Source of the DNA: Pseudomonadota bacterium
Lineage (GTDB): Bacteria > Pseudomonadota > Gammaproteobacteria > Burkholderiales > Ferrovaceae
Direction of reading: 5' to 3'
DNA length: 5,586 nucleotides
NCBI GenBank assembly: GCA_021804705.1
Contig: JAJZHC010000097.1
Coordinates: 1 to 5,586 of the forward strand
Numbering within the stretch: position 1 is the first letter of the stretch; the number at the start of each line of letters is the position of its first letter. Below the pieces are notes generated by a model. That model was given only the letters and a program-made list of their open reading frames with translations, was not told where the DNA came from and searched no databases. Position numbers and translations under genes: made by a program. Of this stretch, positions 1-5,586 are shown piece by piece.

Positions 1-333
1 CACGCAGGCTCCACGCCAGGAGATCCTGGTGGTCAGCATAACTATGACCCGACGCGTGGTGCTGATACGGCAGATATGTATACCGTGGCTTACAAGCGCA
101 AGCTGGACAAGCAACTGTTCTGGTACTTTGACATGGCGACTACGATCAACCATGGCAATGCCCACTATGATTTGGGTGCGGGTGGCCGCGGCATCACCAC
201 GGACTGCCACGACGGTACAAATCCAGCATATGGCGGGAACAGCCCGGTTAATGATGGTTCCAGCTATGGTCCCACCACCTGGGGTGGTTGCCACCTGATG
301 GGTGTGAGCACGGGTCTGCACTACAATTTCTAA
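1..333 (+). CDS. Outer-membrane porin, C-terminal part (partial, 5' end outside window)
   Basis: The reading frame is open from the first base and gives 110 residues before TAA at 331-333. The product looks like the end of a general trimeric porin, a beta-barrel that lets small solutes cross the outer membrane. Two stretches alternate polar and hydrophobic/aromatic residues as membrane beta-strands do: YTVAYKRKL followed by LFWYFDMATTIN (visible residues 27-50), and the last strand GVSTGLHYNF. The protein ends in phenylalanine, the usual C-terminal signal recognised by the outer-membrane assembly machinery. Between the strands lies a Gly/Asn/Ser-rich loop, likely at the cell surface, with two cysteines (visible residues 69 and 97), each followed by histidine. 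A strong terminator follows at once, so this is the last gene of its transcript. The porin class is well supported; substrate specificity and subfamily cannot be told from the fragment. Confidence 0.82.
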   Translation, partial: HAGSTPGDPGGQHNYDPTRGADTADMYTVAYKRKLDKQLFWYFDMATTINHGNAHYDLGAGGRGITTDCHDGTNPAYGGNSPVNDGSSYGPTTWGGCHLMGVSTGLHYNF

Positions 334-354
334 TCTGAAATTGCGCATCACCCA

Positions 355-387
355 AAACGCCAACTGCTTGCAGTTGGCGTTTTGTTT
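355..387 (+). terminator. Rho-independent terminator of the porin gene
   Basis: A perfect 9-bp stem (CGCCAACTG at 358-366, CAGTTGGCG at 371-379) encloses the four-base loop CTTG. The T-rich tail TTTGTTTT follows at 380-387. Three A residues before the stem (355-357) can pair with the first Ts and lengthen it. It begins about 20 bases after the porin stop codon and separates the porin from the downstream chaN-like gene. Confidence 0.93.
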
Positions 388-431
388 TATGGGTGCCGTG
401 AGTAGCGCAACACTTGTAAACTGACGAGACG

Positions 432-1343
432 ATGCGACAAACCCTTCGGACGTTCATTCTCCTGGTCATCCTGGTGATAATGCCTGGCGCGCTACGGGCC
501 ACCCCTTCGACAACGGACGGATCAATGGACACAATTCCCGCAGCCTGGCTCAAGGCTGATTTCCTGCTGCTGGGGGAGGTGCATGACAATAGCGCGGGTC
601 ATGCACTACGCCTGCGCTGGTTGCAGCAGCTTGTCCAACTGCGCAAGGTGGCCCTGGTTTTTGAGCAGTTAGATCTGGAATCGCAGTCGGCACTGGATCA
701 GGCCGTCCAGCAATGGCATTCATCTGGCGCAGCGGCGGACGATGAAGCATCAAAAGCCATCGCCGAGGCAGCCCACTTCAACTTTAAGGGGTGGAAATGG
801 CCGCTTTACACGCCGGTGGTCACCCTGGCGTTGGCGCATGGGCTTCCCCTGGGGGCCGCCAACCTGTCCCGGGCTCAAATGGCTGCCCTGATGAGCGGGA
901 GCGGGCCCGTACCCCCTGAACCCGATCATTGGGGAGAACAGCAACGCCTTAACCTGTTGCAGGAAGTGCGGGAGGGGCATTGCAACCTGATGCCCGAAGC
1001 GCAGTTACCCCTGATGGCAGCGGCACAACGGGCGCGTGATGACGGGATGGCGCGGGCCATGATTGCCATGCACCAGCGTACCGGACTTCCGGTAGTGCTG
1101 CTGGCGGGTAACGGACATTTGCGCCGGGATCTGGCCGTGCCCGTCTGGCTTCGCCAACGAGCACCCCAAGCCAGGGTGCTGAGTGTTGCCATACTGGAGC
1201 GGGACACTCCCCAGTCATTTGATCCTGGAGTCGTTTATGATGCCGTGGCATGGGTTCCGGCAGAAGTGCGGCCGGATCCCTGCGAAGCCTTGCGCAAAAG
1301 GCTTAGTGGGTCGCCGCCGGGGTCATCCCCAGCAACTCCTTGA
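432..1343 (+). CDS. ChaN-family haem-binding-like exported protein
   Basis: This 303-residue protein belongs to the ChaN / Tiki-like family (Pfam Cofac_haem_bdg). Characterised members such as Campylobacter ChaN bind haem and are linked to iron uptake; the broader superfamily contains metal-dependent hydrolases. Visible family marks, in order, are LLGEVHDNSAGH (residues 46-57, with Glu49, His51 and His57), VFEQL (76-80), the aromatic FNFKGWKWPLY (116-126), EGHC (181-184), AQRARDDGMARAM (198-210) and AGNGHLRRD (225-233, His229). Residues 1-23 form a signal peptide: Arg near the start, a hydrophobic core, and a likely cleavage after ALRA. No lipobox cysteine is present, so a soluble periplasmic protein is more likely than a lipoprotein. 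The ATG at 432 is chosen because the next ATG (residue 17) would destroy the signal peptide; the ribosome-binding site (GAG in ACGAGACG) is weak. The final 13 codons overlap the 3' end of cheA on the opposite strand. Family assignment is firm; haem binding is inferred. Confidence 0.87.
   Translation: MRQTLRTFILLVILVIMPGALRATPSTTDGSMDTIPAAWLKADFLLLGEVHDNSAGHALRLRWLQQLVQLRKVALVFEQLDLESQSALDQAVQQWHSSGAAADDEASKAIAEAAHFNFKGWKWPLYTPVVTLALAHGLPLGAANLSRAQMAALMSGSGPVPPEPDHWGEQQRLNLLQEVREGHCNLMPEAQLPLMAAAQRARDDGMARAMIAMHQRTGLPVVLLAGNGHLRRDLAVPVWLRQRAPQARVLSVAILERDTPQSFDPGVVYDAVAWVPAEVRPDPCEALRKRLSGSPPGSSPATP
1285..1304. repeat. Perfect inverted repeat (stem-loop) at the cheA stop / inside chaN 3' end
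   Basis: AAGCCTT (1285-1291) and AAGGCTT (1298-1304) form a perfect 7-bp stem around the six-base loop GCGCAA. The right arm enters the cheA stop codon (1303-1305), and the whole element lies within the chaN-like coding region. No T-run follows on either strand, so it is not a standard intrinsic terminator. It could form a hairpin at the 3' end of the cheA message, or it may be chance. Confidence 0.45.
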
Positions 1344-3141
1344 TGTCGAGAATCAGCACGATTTCCCCGTCACTGGACATGGTGACACCCGCCACGCCTT
1401 TGGGCCGGAAAGTGTCCATGGACTTGATGACCACATCATCGTGTCCGTCGAATCCGTCTACAGAAAGAATAAAGCTGTGGCTATCCACGTGCATCAGCAC
1501 ACCTACTTCGGGGCTTCCGGATTCTTCCCAGCCGATCATGCTGGCCAGCGAGACCACGGGCAGCACCTCGCCGCGAACCACCATGTTGGCCTTGCCACCC
1601 ACATGTTGCAGGTGCTCGGCCTTGACCGAGATGATTTCGCGCACCATGGACAGCGGCGCTGCAAAGGATTGTTCTCCCAGCCGCACCAGCAGCACGGGCA
1701 GGATTGCCAGGGTCAGTGGCAGGGATATGGTCAGCTCCGTGCCCTTGCCGGCTGCTGAGCGAATGGAAACGGTGCCATTAAGTTTCTGGATGTTGGTTTT
1801 AACCACATCCATGCCCACGCCGCGCCCGGATACACTGGAAATCTGGTCTTTGGTGGAGAACCCCGGGAGGAAAATCAGTTCCAGACACTGGGTTTCATCC
1901 AGATTGTTGGCCACCTCGGCAGTGATCAGGCCCTTCTCGATGGCCTTGGCGCGGATGGTGTCGGGGTGCATGCCCTTGCCGTCATCGGCAATCATGATGA
2001 TGATGTGGTCACCCACCTGGCGGGCCTGCAACTGAACCAGGCTCTTGGCCGTTTTTCCTGCAGCAAGACGCTGTGCCGTATCCTCGACGCCATGGTCCAC
2101 CGCATTGCGGATGAGGTGCACCAGGGGATCATTGAGGTCCTCGATCATGGTCTTGTCGATCTCGGTTTCTTCTCCGGAGAGAACCAGTTCCACCTCCTTG
2201 CCCAGCTGACGCGCAAGATCACGGGCGAGGCGAGGGAACTTCTTGAACAGGCGGCCGATAGGCTGCATGCGGGTTTTCATGACCGAGTTCTGCAAGCTGA
2301 CCACAAGCATGTCTAGCTGATTGACGGCTTCATCCAGGGCGCGCAAGGTACCCGGGTCGGTGGTTCCCAGCAGAATTTCAGTGCGCAGCTGGTTGAGGCG
2401 GTTTTTGGTCAGCCCGATTTCACCGGACAGGTTCAGCACCTGGTCCAGGCGTTCGGTGTCCACACGGATGGTGTTTTCCTTGGTGCTCTCAGCATCCCTT
2501 CGGCCTGTGGGTGGGGCACTGCTACCGGGCATGTCGGAGGCGCGCCGTCCAAAAGCACTGGTTTTGAGAGCAGCCACATCGATTTCAGGCGCGGCAGCTG
2601 CAGTGGCGGCCTTTGGGACTGGGGCCGCAGTGGCTGTCCTGGTGCTGGCCTGATTACCCGTCAGGGCCTCATAGAGCTGGTTCCAGTCCGGCCCCCCGGT
2701 TGCTGCGACGGTCTGCGCAGGTTTTGCTGGGGCAGGATCTGCAGGAGACTGGCCGCTGAGGGCGGCCTGCAGGGCGGCCAGCAGCTCGGAGGGTGCCGCG
2801 GTGGGCTGGACACCTTGCGCCAGTGCGCTAAACATATGCCTGATCTCGCTCGTCGCCGCCAGAATGGCATCCATGATTTCAGCATTGAGGCGCAGTTCGG
2901 CATTGCGCAGGCGGTCGAACAGGTTTTCTGTGAGATGGCACAGGGAAACCAGTTCATTGGCGTTCAGGAAACCTGCGCCGCCCTTGATGGTGTGAAATCC
3001 ACGAAAAATGTCATTCAGCAGATGGCTGTCGTTGGGAGATTGCTCCAGATTCAAGAGCTTGCTATCCACGTCAGAGAGCAGATCTGAGGATTCCTGAAGG
3101 AAATCCTGCAACAGTTCTTCCATGCCGGCGAAATCATTCAT
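1303..3141 (-). CDS. cheA: Chemotaxis histidine kinase CheA
   Basis: CheA is the cytoplasmic kinase of the chemoreceptor array; it autophosphorylates and feeds CheY. The 612-residue product shows an HPt domain (about 1-105) with phosphoacceptor His50 in FHTIKGGAGFL. A linker rich in Ala, Pro and Thr follows (about 106-222). Next come the dimerisation helices (about 222-285, starting TIRVDTERLDQVLNLSGEIG) and the GHKL ATPase domain (about 286-475). The ATPase carries the N box NAVDHG (346-351), the G1 box DDGKGM (386-391), GFSTKD plus GRGVGMDVV (427-447), and GKGTEL (465-470). A CheW-like regulatory domain runs from about 476 to 606. A recognisable P2 CheY-docking domain is missing. Start: ATG at 3141 lies one base after the cheZ stop, with GGGG 7 bases upstream, and fits translational coupling. 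An in-frame extension to 3252 would be out-of-frame cheZ sequence, and the ATG at 3123 has no better ribosome-binding site. The last 41 bases overlap the convergent chaN-like gene. Confidence 0.96.
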   Translation of the reverse strand: MNDFAGMEELLQDFLQESSDLLSDVDSKLLNLEQSPNDSHLLNDIFRGFHTIKGGAGFLNANELVSLCHLTENLFDRLRNAELRLNAEIMDAILAATSEIRHMFSALAQGVQPTAAPSELLAALQAALSGQSPADPAPAKPAQTVAATGGPDWNQLYEALTGNQASTRTATAAPVPKAATAAAAPEIDVAALKTSAFGRRASDMPGSSAPPTGRRDAESTKENTIRVDTERLDQVLNLSGEIGLTKNRLNQLRTEILLGTTDPGTLRALDEAVNQLDMLVVSLQNSVMKTRMQPIGRLFKKFPRLARDLARQLGKEVELVLSGEETEIDKTMIEDLNDPLVHLIRNAVDHGVEDTAQRLAAGKTAKSLVQLQARQVGDHIIIMIADDGKGMHPDTIRAKAIEKGLITAEVANNLDETQCLELIFLPGFSTKDQISSVSGRGVGMDVVKTNIQKLNGTVSIRSAAGKGTELTISLPLTLAILPVLLVRLGEQSFAAPLSMVREIISVKAEHLQHVGGKANMVVRGEVLPVVSLASMIGWEESGSPEVGVLMHVDSHSFILSVDGFDGHDDVVIKSMDTFRPKGVAGVTMSSDGEIVLILDIKELLGMTPAATH

Positions 3142-3142
3142 G

Positions 3143-3874
3143 TCAAAACCCCAGGCTTTCCAGCAGATCGTCCACCTGATCCTGGCTGGTGACGACATCA
3201 GATCGGTTCTGCGGGTTGATGACAGGCCCATTGAGCAGACTGGCGGTTTCAATCCTGGCAGAAGGCGGGGCGTTTTCCACCAGCAGGGAAACCAGTTGCT
3301 GTTCCATCTGCTGGGTGACGTCGACGATCTTTTTGATCACTTGCCCCGTCAGGTCCTGAAAATCCTGGGCCATCATGATTTCCATCAAATAGCCGCTGGT
3401 CGCTTTGGTTTGCTTCGGCACTTCCATCAGATAGGCATGGGTTTGCGTCGCCAGGGCCTTGAATTGTTCCACATCGAGCTGGCGATCAAAGAGTTTTTGC
3501 CAGCGCAAAGCCAGTTGGTGGGCTTCTGTTTCGATCTGGGTGACGATCGGTTGCGCGGCATCGGTGGCATTGAGCACGCGTTCGGCAGCCTGCTCTGTCA
3601 TGGCGGCCACATAACTCAAACGGTCACGTGCATCGGGTATGGAGGAAACCATGGATTCCAGGTTTTTATCGTATCCCAGTTCACGCAGGCTGTCGTGCAA
3701 GGTCCGCGTCAACTGCCCCAGCTGCTTGAATACGCGTTCTGCGCCATCCGGCGCCGGGTGGTCGGCAACAGCCTCAGCGGGTGCTTGCGTAGAGGCAATA
3801 ATGCTGTCAAAGAGAGCCTCGAGGCTGTCGTTGTCCTGGTTCTCGGCGGTATTTGAAGTCATGGCCTGGCTCAC
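3143..3874 (-). CDS. cheZ: CheY-P phosphatase CheZ
   Basis: CheZ removes phosphate from CheY-P and so ends the tumble/reversal signal. The 243-residue product (the E. coli protein is 214) carries the hallmark MMAQDFQDLTGQVIK (residues 167-181). Asp174 and Gln178 there correspond to E. coli Asp143 and the catalytic Gln147. It also has DSLRELG (61-67), IPDARDRL (79-86) and TEQAAERVLN (93-102), which belong to the long four-helix-bundle hairpin. The C-terminal CheY-binding tail, SQDQVDDLLESLGF, is nearly identical to that of E. coli. The extra length is mainly an N-terminal segment of about 40 residues containing DSLEALFDSI. The GTG start at 3874 overlaps the cheY stop as GTGA. An alternative ATG at 3862 (239 residues) is preceded by the weak AAGTGAG, so the start is uncertain by four codons. 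The stop is one base before cheA. Confidence 0.96.
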   Translation of the reverse strand: MSQAMTSNTAENQDNDSLEALFDSIIASTQAPAEAVADHPAPDGAERVFKQLGQLTRTLHDSLRELGYDKNLESMVSSIPDARDRLSYVAAMTEQAAERVLNATDAAQPIVTQIETEAHQLALRWQKLFDRQLDVEQFKALATQTHAYLMEVPKQTKATSGYLMEIMMAQDFQDLTGQVIKKIVDVTQQMEQQLVSLLVENAPPSARIETASLLNGPVINPQNRSDVVTSQDQVDDLLESLGF

Positions 3875-4260
3875 TTCTGCATGTTCTGGAAAATCTTCTT
3901 GAGTTTCTCGTCCAGCGTGGCGGCGGTAAAAGGCTTGACGATATAACCGCTGGCACCGGCTTGGGCCGCTTCGATGATGTTCTCCCGTTTGGCTTCAGCG
4001 GTCACCATCAACACCGGCAGATGCTTGAGTGCCGGGTCCGAACGCACTTTGCGCAGCAGTTCAATGCCGGTCATGTTGGGCATGTTCCAGTCTGAGACCA
4101 CAAAATCGAAGCCGCCAGCACTGAGTTTTTGCAGTGCGTCAACCCCGTCCTCTGCTTCCTGGACGTTTGTAAAGCCCAATTCTTTCAGCAGGTTGCGGAC
4201 AATGCGACGCATGGTGGAAAAGTCGTCCACAACCAGGAATTTCATATTCGCATCAACCAC
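3871..4260 (-). CDS. cheY: Chemotaxis response regulator CheY
   Basis: CheY is a single-domain receiver that, when phosphorylated by CheA, binds FliM at the flagellar switch. The 129-residue product fills the normal CheY length, and its numbering coincides with E. coli CheY. It has the acidic pair Asp12/Asp13 in VVDDFSTMRRIVRNLLKELG, phospho-acceptor Asp57 in SDWNMPNM, Thr87 in VTAEAK, Tyr106 in SGYIVKPF, and Lys109. All residues needed for phosphorylation and for the switch are intact. The start is GTG at 4260: the sequence GGAGAG sits five bases upstream, while the internal ATG (codon 6) has no ribosome-binding site and would remove the first beta-strand lead-in. It follows cheV by 22 bases and overlaps cheZ by four, so it is probably co-transcribed and co-regulated with both. 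Confidence 0.97.
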   Translation of the reverse strand: MVDANMKFLVVDDFSTMRRIVRNLLKELGFTNVQEAEDGVDALQKLSAGGFDFVVSDWNMPNMTGIELLRKVRSDPALKHLPVLMVTAEAKRENIIEAAQAGASGYIVKPFTAATLDEKLKKIFQNMQK

Positions 4261-4265
4261 TCGAA

Positions 4266-4271
4266 CTCTCC
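4266..4271 (-). promoter_or_regulatory. Ribosome-binding site that fixes the GTG start of cheY
   Basis: Read on the minus strand, GGAGAG is followed by the five-base spacer TTCGA and then GTG. It is the best Shine-Dalgarno match I see in the operon. It lies in the 22-base gap between cheV and cheY and supports a non-ATG start for cheY over the downstream ATG. Confidence 0.75.
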
Positions 4272-4282
4272 AGTCAAATGCT

Positions 4283-5263
4283 TTAGGTCAACAAGGGACG
4301 CAGGGTATCAGACAACATGGCTGCGTCAAACTTGGCCACATAATGATCCACGCCAACCCGGTTGCCCATGGTCCGGTTGGCTTGGGAGGACAGTGACGAG
4401 TGCATGACGACCGGGATGCCGTCAAAGCGGTGATCGGCCTTGATATGCTGCGTCAGCACATAACCATCCATTTCAGGCATCTCGGCATCCGCCAGAATGA
4501 CCTGGATCTGGTCATGCAGGGGGATTCCGGCGTTTGCCGCACTGTCGGCAAGCCCCTGCAGGCGCTCCCAGGCTTCCCGTCCATTATTGGCGCGCAGATG
4601 CTTTACCCCCATCTTGTCAAGAAGCTCCGATATTGTCTTGCGCGCTACGGAAGAGTCATCCACGAAAAAGACGCACATTTCATGGCCTCTTTCGATTTTA
4701 GTGACCGCACCGACCACGTCTTCGCCAAAAGCATTGGCCAGAACCTGTTCCACGTCCACGATGGAGACCAGGTCGCCGTTGGGAAGCTCCGTGATGGCGG
4801 TGATCAGGTTTCCACCCCCGGCCATGGCATTTTCAGGGGCATGAACCTTGTCCCAGTCCACCCGGATGATCCGGTTGACGCCCTGGACCAGAAATCCCAG
4901 GGTATGCCGGCTGTATTCCGTCACCATCATGGTGGTACGTTCATGCTGGGTGGCATTCTCCAGTTTCATGTAATTCGCCAGGTCCAGAACGGGAATGATG
5001 TGCCCGCGCAGGCTGACGATTCCCGCAACGCCCTCGGGCATATTGGGCGTTCGAGTCACCTTCATGGCGTTGGTCACTTCGCGGACCTTGAAGACATTGA
5101 TGCCGAAATGTTCCTGGGTACCCAGGGAAAACAGCAGGATTTCCATCTTGTTGGAGCCCGCAAGATTGGTGCGGGCATCCACGGCATCCAATAGACCGCC
5201 GCCTTCCTGGTTTGCGACGGCCAGATCGTTCATGATGGTGTTTTGGTAATCGGCTAAGCTCAT
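4283..5263 (-). CDS. cheV: Chemotaxis coupling protein CheV (CheW-receiver fusion)
   Basis: CheV is a cytoplasmic adaptor that joins receptors to CheA through a CheW-like domain and carries a receiver domain that CheA can phosphorylate, with a role in adaptation or phosphate removal. The 326-residue product has the CheV lead segment LLDAVDARTNLAGSNKMEIL (about residues 24-43). The CheW-like domain (about 38-178) includes FGINVFKVREV, GIVSLRGHIIPVLDL and GFLVQGVNRI. The receiver domain (about 196-324) has acidic residues Asp202/Asp203, phospho-acceptor Asp259 in LADAEMPEMDGY, Ser289 in the Thr/Ser switch position (VVMHSSLS), and Lys311. As I recall for CheV receivers, the Lys is followed by Phe (AKF) rather than the Pro of CheY. 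The ATG at 5263 has AGGAAAG three bases upstream (AGGA six bases upstream). It sits 12 bases after another cheV-like gene and 22 bases before cheY. Confidence 0.95.
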   Translation of the reverse strand: MSLADYQNTIMNDLAVANQEGGGLLDAVDARTNLAGSNKMEILLFSLGTQEHFGINVFKVREVTNAMKVTRTPNMPEGVAGIVSLRGHIIPVLDLANYMKLENATQHERTTMMVTEYSRHTLGFLVQGVNRIIRVDWDKVHAPENAMAGGGNLITAITELPNGDLVSIVDVEQVLANAFGEDVVGAVTKIERGHEMCVFFVDDSSVARKTISELLDKMGVKHLRANNGREAWERLQGLADSAANAGIPLHDQIQVILADAEMPEMDGYVLTQHIKADHRFDGIPVVMHSSLSSQANRTMGNRVGVDHYVAKFDAAMLSDTLRPLLT

Positions 5264-5266
5264 GAT

Positions 5267-5273
5267 CTTTCCT
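5267..5273 (-). promoter_or_regulatory. Ribosome-binding site of cheV
   Basis: On the minus strand, AGGAAAG precedes ATC and then the ATG of cheV. It fills most of the 12-base gap after the upstream cheV-like gene and supports this start and independent re-initiation within an operon. Confidence 0.65.
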
Positions 5274-5275
5274 GA

Positions 5276-5586
5276 TTACTTCATCAGCAGGCGCGCCAGT
5301 GTTTGCGCCAGGCGATTGGGTTCGAATTTGGAAACATACTCGTCTACGCCCACGGCCTTGCCCAATTGCTGGTTGGAACTGCCGGACAACGAGGAATGCA
5401 TCAAAATGGGAATGCCGTCAAAGCGCTTGTCATCCTTGATCTTGCGCGTCAACATGTAGCCGTCCATCTCAGGCATTTCCACATCGGTGAGGATGAGCTG
5501 GATCATGTCCTTGACGGGAATGTGTGCGGCATCGGCGTAATCGGCCATTTTCTGCAGTTCCTGCCAGGCCTGGCGCCCGTTGACCG
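5276..5586 (-). CDS. Second CheV-like protein, C-terminal receiver part (partial, 5' end outside window)
   Basis: The frame is open to the window edge and codes for 102 residues, with TAA at 5276-5278. The first visible residues, VNGRQAWQELQ, align with NNGREAWERLQ of the neighbouring CheV. The fragment contains the phospho-acceptor Asp in LTDVEMPEMDGY, then RFDGIPILMHSSLSG, and ends with YVSKFEPNRLAQTLARLL. By hand count, about 43 of 72 residues in the last part match the adjacent CheV, including the unusual HSSLS and KF features, so a second complete CheV is expected. The N-terminal CheW-like domain is not in the window, so a receiver fused to something else cannot be excluded. It is the most upstream visible gene of the che operon. 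Confidence 0.85.
   Translation of the reverse strand, partial: VNGRQAWQELQKMADYADAAHIPVKDMIQLILTDVEMPEMDGYMLTRKIKDDKRFDGIPILMHSSLSGSSNQQLGKAVGVDEYVSKFEPNRLAQTLARLLMK

Noticed and set aside
389..431. Promoter for the chaN-like gene
   Set aside because: A TAAACT at 417-422 resembles a -10 box, but there is no -35 match at the right distance and it would start transcription within a few bases of the ATG. Not supportable.
1340..2035. Plus-strand open frame (231 codons) opposite cheA
   Set aside because: Ser/Met/Thr-rich translation is what the antisense of a conserved ATPase and CheW-like region gives. No independent support was seen.
3142..3252. In-frame upstream extension of cheA giving a 649-residue protein
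   Set aside because: The added 37 residues are the cheZ C-terminal region read in another frame. They are rich in Cys, Trp and Arg with no CheA similarity. The start one base after the cheZ stop gives a normal HPt N-terminus.
3122..3856. Long plus-strand open frame (244 codons) opposite cheZ
   Set aside because: It lies fully antisense to cheZ, which is certain. Its translation shows no recognisable domain and has the His/Gly/Gln-rich composition typical of an antisense frame in G+C-rich DNA.
4261..4282. Separate promoter or terminator between cheV and cheY
   Set aside because: The gap is only 22 bases and is largely used by the cheY ribosome-binding site. No hairpin or promoter pattern was seen.
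4400..5194. Long plus-strand open frame (264 codons) opposite cheV
   Set aside because: It is antisense to the well-supported cheV. It is His/Gly-rich with no known motif and no clear ribosome-binding site.
1..5586. CRISPR array, tRNA, rRNA, insertion sequence or attachment site
   Set aside because: No regularly spaced repeats, tRNA-like cloverleaf, transposase-like frame or terminal inverted repeats were noticed. Nearly all bases belong to the coding regions listed.

Overview
The window reads as part of the chromosome of a Gram-negative, flagellated proteobacterium. It has an outer-membrane porin end with a C-terminal phenylalanine, a CheY whose residue numbering matches the enterobacterial protein, a CheZ phosphatase (mainly a beta/gammaproteobacterial feature), and moderately high G+C. 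A beta- or gammaproteobacterium, or a close relative such as the Acidithiobacillia, fits. I cannot name the genus from sequence alone.

Plus strand, left side (1-1343). The 3' end of a porin gene (1-333) is followed by a very clear intrinsic terminator (about 355-387). After a short gap comes a complete gene (432-1343) for an exported ChaN-like protein (haem-binding, Tiki/ChaN superfamily). Its last 41 bases overlap, tail to tail, the end of cheA on the other strand.

Minus strand, right side (1303-5586, read from right to left). This is a compact chemotaxis operon: a second cheV-like gene (only its C-terminal receiver part is in the window), a complete cheV, cheY, cheZ and cheA. Junctions are tight: 12 bases between the two cheV genes, 22 between cheV and cheY, a 4-base GTGA overlap between cheY and cheZ, and 1 base between cheZ and cheA. 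This suggests one transcript with translational coupling. Its promoter must lie outside the window to the right.

How the genes work together: CheA autophosphorylates on His50 of its HPt domain, under control of receptors coupled through CheW-type domains. It passes phosphate to CheY, which binds the flagellar switch, and probably to the receiver domains of the two CheV proteins, which may act as adaptors and phosphate sinks. CheZ dephosphorylates CheY. No cheW, cheR, cheB or receptor gene is visible here.

Most of this is a recognisable, conserved system rather than a new one. The points most worth a second look are: the tandem cheV pair; a CheA whose P2 (CheY-docking) domain seems to be replaced by an Ala/Pro/Thr-rich linker; a CheZ that carries a look-alike of its own C-terminal CheY-binding peptide near its N-terminus; and the tail-to-tail overlap of chaN and cheA with a perfect inverted repeat at the cheA stop codon.
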